A DNA stretch of 18,228 bases from Methanobacteriaceae archaeon (lineage in GTDB: Archaea; Methanobacteriota; Methanobacteria; Methanobacteriales; Methanobacteriaceae): positions 1-18,228 of the forward strand of contig JAUXXK010000093.1 of assembly GCA_030681145.1 (NCBI GenBank), in the 5' to 3' direction. Positions 14,962 through 18,228 of the stretch are shown piece by piece (the first letter of the stretch is position 1; every line of letters begins with the position of its first letter). The notes beneath the pieces were generated by a model, which saw only the letters and a program-made list of their open reading frames with translations, did not search any database and had not been told where the DNA came from. Both the position numbers and the translations under genes were made by a program.

Positions 14962-15939
14962 ATGAATTCCTGGCAAGATGATTTAAAAGTAGATCCGGTA
15001 CCTTACCTTATCTCTTCTGGTAATGAAGCTATAAAATATTTTACATTGCGTGATCTTTTAGATAGGAATGTGGAATCTATTAAATTATTGTGGGAACTAC
15101 CTACCGTAAAAAAAATCTTGAAAAAACAAAAAAGTGATGGATCCTGGAACTATCCTTCTGTTGTCAGTATACCTCAGGTAGATTATACTCAATATCAGAC
15201 TTATCTTATTTTAAGTGAACTGGTTGAAAAGTATGGGTTTAACAAAGAGCATGAATCCATAAAAAATGCTGCAGAGTTTCTTTTCCAGTTCCAAACTGAT
15301 GAAGGTGATTTTCGGGGAATCTATGCTAATCAATATTCCACCAGCTATTCCCCGGCCATTATGGAAATTTTAATAAAAACAGGGTATGGTGAGGATCAAC
15401 GGATACTTAAAGGATTTGAATGGTTACTATCTATCCGACAAGATGATGGAGCCTGGGCTTTGCCCTTTAGAACTGTGGGAAAAAATTTAGGAGATTCTTA
15501 CCAGAGCTGCGAAGTTATTCAACCAGATAGATCAAAACCATTTTCCCATGTAGTTACAGGGATGGTGCTTCGAGCCTTTGCCGCCCATCATCAATATCGA
15601 AAATCTCATGAAGCCAAAAAGGCAGGTGCGCTATTAATCTCTCGTTTTTTTATGAATGATAAATATCCTGACCGAAGAAGTAAGGATTTCTGGGAAAGGG
15701 TGACTTTCCCATTTTTATATACTAACATCATCTCTGCACTGGATTCCTTGTATTATTTAGGTTTTAATAAAAATAATCCCGAGATTATAATGGCACTGGA
15801 ATTTTTAAGACAAAAGCAAAATGAAGCTGGTGACTTTGATTTAAAAATTACCCGTGGAAGTGATAAAGATTTAAATTACTGGATCAGTATAGCTATTTGC
15901 AGGTTGTTTAAGAGATATTTAACACCATCCACAAGGTAG
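14962..15939 (+). CDS. Prenyltransferase/squalene-cyclase-like alpha/alpha toroid repeat protein
   Basis: This 325-residue protein contains at least four repeats of the QW/prenyltransferase type. Each is a helix ending in a Gln/Lys-rich segment and a DG-x-W or DG-D-F turn: LKKQKSDGSW (53-62), FQFQTDEGDF (108-117), LLSIRQDDGAW (155-165) and FLRQKQNEAGDF (281-292). Such repeats build alpha/alpha barrels in terpene cyclases, protein prenyltransferases and complement-like domains. The DxDD catalytic motif of squalene-hopene cyclases and the zinc ligands of protein prenyltransferases are not evident, and the protein is about half the length of a cyclase. A true cyclase is therefore unlikely; the function is unknown. 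It has no signal peptide, so it is probably cytosolic. GTGAT 5 bases before the ATG supports the start. It stands alone, upstream of a pseudogene. Confidence 0.8.
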   Translation: MNSWQDDLKVDPVPYLISSGNEAIKYFTLRDLLDRNVESIKLLWELPTVKKILKKQKSDGSWNYPSVVSIPQVDYTQYQTYLILSELVEKYGFNKEHESIKNAAEFLFQFQTDEGDFRGIYANQYSTSYSPAIMEILIKTGYGEDQRILKGFEWLLSIRQDDGAWALPFRTVGKNLGDSYQSCEVIQPDRSKPFSHVVTGMVLRAFAAHHQYRKSHEAKKAGALLISRFFMNDKYPDRRSKDFWERVTFPFLYTNIISALDSLYYLGFNKNNPEIIMALEFLRQKQNEAGDFDLKITRGSDKDLNYWISIAICRLFKRYLTPSTR

Positions 15940-16178
15940 TACCTGTAAAAGTAATGCAAATAAAAATCAAGACCGTTTTTTAGTTTATTAATCAAAATAG
16001 TAGTCTTATTAAAAATTTAGAAAATTAGAAACTTATCATATCTAGAATATTATATGTATGTTGCCGGCGTACTAATGCTATCTGGTTAGTTTTTGATACA
16101 TAAGATACCTGAATTATAATTTATAAATAACATAATAGAGATTATCATATAATATTATACATATATGAGTGGTATATT
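15940..16178. other. A+T-rich spacer with a probable promoter for the decayed C45 gene
   Basis: I see no gene here. A TATA-like TTTATAAATAA near 16120-16130 lies about 50 bases before the ATG at 16179 and could be the old promoter. A short less A+T-rich stretch near 16063-16085 has no recognisable role. Confidence 0.4.
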
Positions 16179-17431
16179 ATGAAAAAGGTATATTGTTTGA
16201 CGTTATTTTTGATAGAAATTTTTTTATTAGTACTTATGCCCATAAAAACTGTAGAAGGTGCCCCTGCAGGAGAAAAAACTTATAATGGTACTGGAAAATT
16301 GGTCTCCACCTATGAAGATGGAAAACTCTATCACTAAGGCTCTCTTTACGTGGTAGAATTATATGGCAATTATAAACAAATGGGTAGACAGTACTGTGCT
16401 CTGCGTAAAGATCTCTTGGATGATATTTACAATCAAATGATTAGAAATAAAGTATTATATCTGCTGATGGAGATTTAAACCGTCGTGAAGAGGAAATAAA
16501 GGAATTTTATGCAGCATATCCTAATTATAATGAAATGATGATAGGAATTTCCGAAACATCAGGTCTTGGTGATAAAGCATATATAACTTGCAGCATAATT
16601 CAACTATTTCATATTCTATCATCTGATTCTTATTCTCAAGGCCCGTGCTCATTCAATGCTGTGTGGGGACCTTATACTTCAAATTCACAGTTAATAGCCG
16701 GGCGTAATTTTGATTTAAGTAAAGTTATGAACAACTAACAGAAATTGTGGTTTATAACCCGGACGATGGAAGTATACTTGTCGCCAATATAGATTATGTG
16801 GGATCTATATACTCAACATCAGGTATAAACAGAGAAGGACTATTTCTTAAAAAAAATGATGGTGATGTGGCTTATGAACGGCTTCAAGCACAGAATAAAA
16901 CATCTAATGTTACAAACAGTTCTAAAAAAATCGATACTTACTTAGAACTTTTCCAGTTAGTACAAAAATCAGCTAACACCACAGAATTGGATAAAAATTT
17001 TGCCAATGCCACCACCACTATTGGATGCATCATCAACGTTGCAGATAAGACAGGAGCCTATTCTTATGAATGGATCCCCGGAAAATATCAAAAAAACCCC
17101 CCTCATGAATATGGAATTCTAGTTGCAACAAATGAATTTATAGATCCATCCTGGGGACTCGAAATAACCACTCCTGGAAGTTCTAGTGATACTGGCCAGA
17201 GTATTCTAAGAATAATAAATTTATTTTTGATGAATAATAAGTATAAAGAAAGTATCACACCAGATGTTATGATGCAAATTATTAGCACACCAATTTCAGA
17301 TGGTGGGCCCTTCTTCCCTACATACACCAGTTACCAGATGGTAGTAGTGCCAGAAAATCTTACAATATGGTTTAAGGTTACAAATTATTTAATGAACCGA
17401 AGTGGACCTTAAAAATCATTTCGATGTGTAA
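16179..17431 (+). pseudogene. Decayed secreted C45-type N-terminal-nucleophile acyltransferase/hydrolase
   Basis: When joined across frames the sequence reads as one protein of roughly 415 residues. It begins with a signal peptide (MKKVYCLTLFLIEIFLLVLM, then a charged/Ala region) and continues LYVVELYGNYKQMGRQYCALRKDLL. It passes GISETSGLG to GPCSFNAVWGPYTSNSQLIAGRNFDL, where the Cys codon at 16646-16648 matches the N-terminal nucleophile of the penicillin acyltransferase/C45 family (PF03417). These enzymes self-cleave before the Cys and then act on amide bonds; the substrate here is unknown. Lesions: TAA in frame at 16335-16337, a frameshift at about 16449-16460, another at about 16728-16742, and a probable one at about 17388-17397. 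After that last point TEVDLKNHFDV reads in another frame to TAA at 17429-17431. The rest is well preserved, so inactivation looks recent. No insertion element caused it. Confidence 0.8.
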
Positions 17432-17477
17432 TTATAGATTATATAAAAAAAATAATACTTTAGAAAAATTTGATTTT

Positions 17478-17635
17478 GCCCGCAAACTAACTCGTCTGGT
17501 TCATAGGTAGATAACCCTTCCCTCCCCGAGCAACCCTCGAAGCAGGCAGTCTGTCCAATGCTGGGTTTCTTCTATTCATACTGGGCTATCGCCCTGTCTT
17601 AAAAGGACCATAGGCATCGGTCGTAAAGATATGAC
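17478..17635. other. G+C-richer block of unknown identity (tnpB 3' remnant or structured RNA)
   Basis: About 160 bases are clearly richer in G+C than the A+T-rich sequence on both sides, with sharp edges. On the minus strand two overlapping frames are fairly open but interrupted (one includes DAYGPFKTG and NRRNPALDRLPASRVARGG). This could be the degenerate C-terminus of an IS200/IS605 TnpB-like protein, but I see no diagnostic motif. Small hairpins exist: GGGC-GATA-GCCC at 17583-17594 (minus-strand reading), GACC/GGTC around 17606-17622, and CGAG/CTCG around 17527-17539. This could therefore also be a structured non-coding RNA. I found no tRNA, RNase P or SRP RNA signature. Its nature is unresolved. 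Confidence 0.3.
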
Positions 17636-17773
17636 ATTAATATATTGATTAATACAGTATTTAACTTTTGTTTTTAAATTAAAAAATTGATATTTATATC
17701 AATTAAATGAAAATGATAAAAAATTGATTCTAATTCTAAAGATAAAAATAAGTAATATATCTAATTAAAGAGA

Positions 17774-17801
17774 ATTGGGTGAATAAAAATATTCACCCAA
17801 T
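17774..17801. repeat. Perfect 12-bp inverted repeat with a 4-base loop
   Basis: ATTGGGTGAATA at 17774-17785 and TATTCACCCAAT at 17790-17801 are perfect reverse complements around AAAA. On the minus strand this hairpin lies about 75 bases beyond the 5S rRNA, just past a C6T6 tract. It may mark the end of the rRNA transcript or protect its 3' end. Confidence 0.8.
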
Positions 17802-17813
17802 AAAAAAGGGGGG
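17801..17813 (-). terminator. C6T6 tract, candidate terminator of the rRNA operon
   Basis: The minus strand reads CCCCCCTTTTTTA about 60-75 bases past the end of 5S rRNA. Oligo-T tracts end archaeal rRNA transcripts, and the strong hairpin at 17774-17801 follows directly. No other T-run lies between it and the 5S gene. Confidence 0.5.
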
Positions 17814-17829
17814 TGAAAGTAAATAAAGT

Positions 17830-17849
17830 TATTACGGGAGTGTAATAAA
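17830..17849 (-). repeat. 7-bp inverted repeat downstream of 5S rRNA
   Basis: TTATTAC at 17830-17836 and GTAATAA at 17843-17849 are perfect reverse complements with a 6-base loop. It lies within the 5S trailer on the minus strand and may be a processing or terminator-associated hairpin. Confidence 0.6.
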
Positions 17850-17874
17850 TCTAGTGTAAATGTAATGATAAGGA

Positions 17875-17998
17875 TGGCCGACGACGCCAAAGGATTCCCA
17901 TAGGAACACCCACAGTACAACCAAAAACGCAGGCGGACTTTACTTCTGGGATCGAAACGAGACCAGGTGTAACCCCACCGCTATGGTCGCCGAACCAA
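17875..17998 (-). rRNA. rrf: 5S ribosomal RNA
   Basis: The minus-strand sequence begins GGUUCGGCGACCAUAGCGGU, continues with a GGGGUUACACC segment, the conserved loop region GGUCUCGUUUCGAUCCCAGAAGU, then CCGCCUGCGUU and GGUUGUACUGUGGGU. It ends in UUUGGCGUCGUCGGCC. This order of conserved elements is that of archaeal 5S rRNA. The terminal helix pairs GGCGAC near the 5' end with GUCGUC near the 3' end. Length is about 122 nucleotides; the exact ends are uncertain by a few bases. It is the last gene of an rRNA operon transcribed leftwards, with hairpins and a T-run after it. Confidence 0.93.
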
Positions 17999-18191
17999 AA
18001 TAATCGAACAAACAAAACGACTAAATAAACTTATGAAAAAAATCCATGCACAATACTTCACCCAAACTGAATACACCTAACCAAAACACCAAGAAATGAA
18101 AAGAAAATCCCATTTAACCTGATCATAAAAATTATAAAAGACCACCAATTATACGCGAATAACACAAAAAATGTTAAACACAATTGAAATC
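17999..18191 (-). other. 23S-5S internal spacer of the rRNA operon
   Basis: About 190 bases contain no tRNA and no protein gene. The transcript strand is very poor in C and rich in T and A (only about 14 G residues on the + strand). A TATA-like TTTATAATT (minus strand, about 18130-18139) lies inside and could be fortuitous or an extra promoter for 5S. Confidence 0.6.
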
Positions 18192-18228
18192 ATACAAGCG
18201 GACGTTGGAAGCAGCGGACTGAACAACT
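18192..18228 (-). rRNA. Probable 3' end of 23S rRNA, cut by window edge
   Basis: The last 37 bases are markedly richer in G+C than the spacer. Read on the minus strand they are GUUGUUCAGUCCGCUGCUUC followed by CAACGUCCGCUUGUA. Position just upstream of 5S in the same orientation, base composition and a general resemblance to archaeal 23S 3' termini support the call. The fragment is too short to be certain. Confidence 0.55.

Noticed and set aside
16335..16337. Programmed readthrough or recoding at the in-frame stop in the C45 gene
   Set aside because: The codon is TAA, not the TAG used for pyrrolysine, and additional frameshifts downstream make decay the simpler explanation.
16535..17412. Two separate intact small proteins of 67 and 221 residues
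   Set aside because: They join in sequence as parts of one C45-type protein across a frameshift, so they are pseudogene fragments.
17461..17640. tRNA, RNase P RNA or SRP RNA in the G+C-rich block
   Set aside because: I looked on both strands for T-loop, RNase P core and SRP loop motifs and found none.
1..18228. CRISPR array, intact insertion sequence or prophage
   Set aside because: No regularly spaced repeats, no intact transposase or integrase, and no phage structural genes are visible.

Overview
The window looks like chromosomal DNA from a mesophilic methanogen of the order Methanobacteriales (Methanobacterium-like). The evidence is the A+T-rich composition, the archaeal information-processing set (MCM helicase, aIF2-beta, NMD3, archaeal-type TyrRS), archaeal TATA boxes sitting just upstream of start codons, Shine-Dalgarno motifs of the GGAGGTGAT type, and an archaeal 5S rRNA. 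The assignment is inference from gene content, with no database comparison.

Layout. Positions 1-260 hold the 3' end of an RlmE/FtsJ 23S rRNA methyltransferase (+). 296-730 (-) encodes a small one-helix membrane protein with a coiled coil. 914-5701 (+) is a housekeeping run: mcm, aIF2-beta, nmd3 and tyrS. 5820-6035 (+) is an unrecognised 71-residue protein whose 3' end overlaps the convergent thymidylate kinase gene tmk (6022-6630, -). tmk is divergent from a large U32 peptidase-family gene (6760-9432, +). Next comes a MutS-family ATPase with an N-terminal helix-hairpin-helix region (9628-11556, +), convergent with a ppx-ppk polyphosphate operon (14626 down to 11605, -). 14962-15939 (+) encodes a prenyltransferase/squalene-cyclase-like alpha/alpha toroid protein. 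16179-17431 (+) is a decayed gene for a secreted C45-type N-terminal-nucleophile acyltransferase/hydrolase, with one nonsense and about three frameshift lesions. The right end (17875-18228, -) is the distal end of an rRNA operon: probable 23S 3' end, an A+T-rich spacer, 5S rRNA, then hairpins and a T-run terminator. Between the pseudogene and this terminator lies a G+C-richer block of about 160 bp that I cannot identify.

How the genes fit together. The left two thirds serve replication, translation, rRNA modification and nucleotide supply, and are ordinary core genome. ppx and ppk overlap by 8 bp and form a polyphosphate synthesis/degradation unit. The region from about 14.6 kb to 17.8 kb is more accessory in character, with longer spacers, a pseudogene and the unexplained block, and it abuts an rRNA operon. 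I did not find a clear new multi-gene system. The items most worth a second look are the unexplained block at 17478-17635, the pseudogene, the large U32 protein as a possible rRNA-modifying enzyme, and the HhH-MutS protein.
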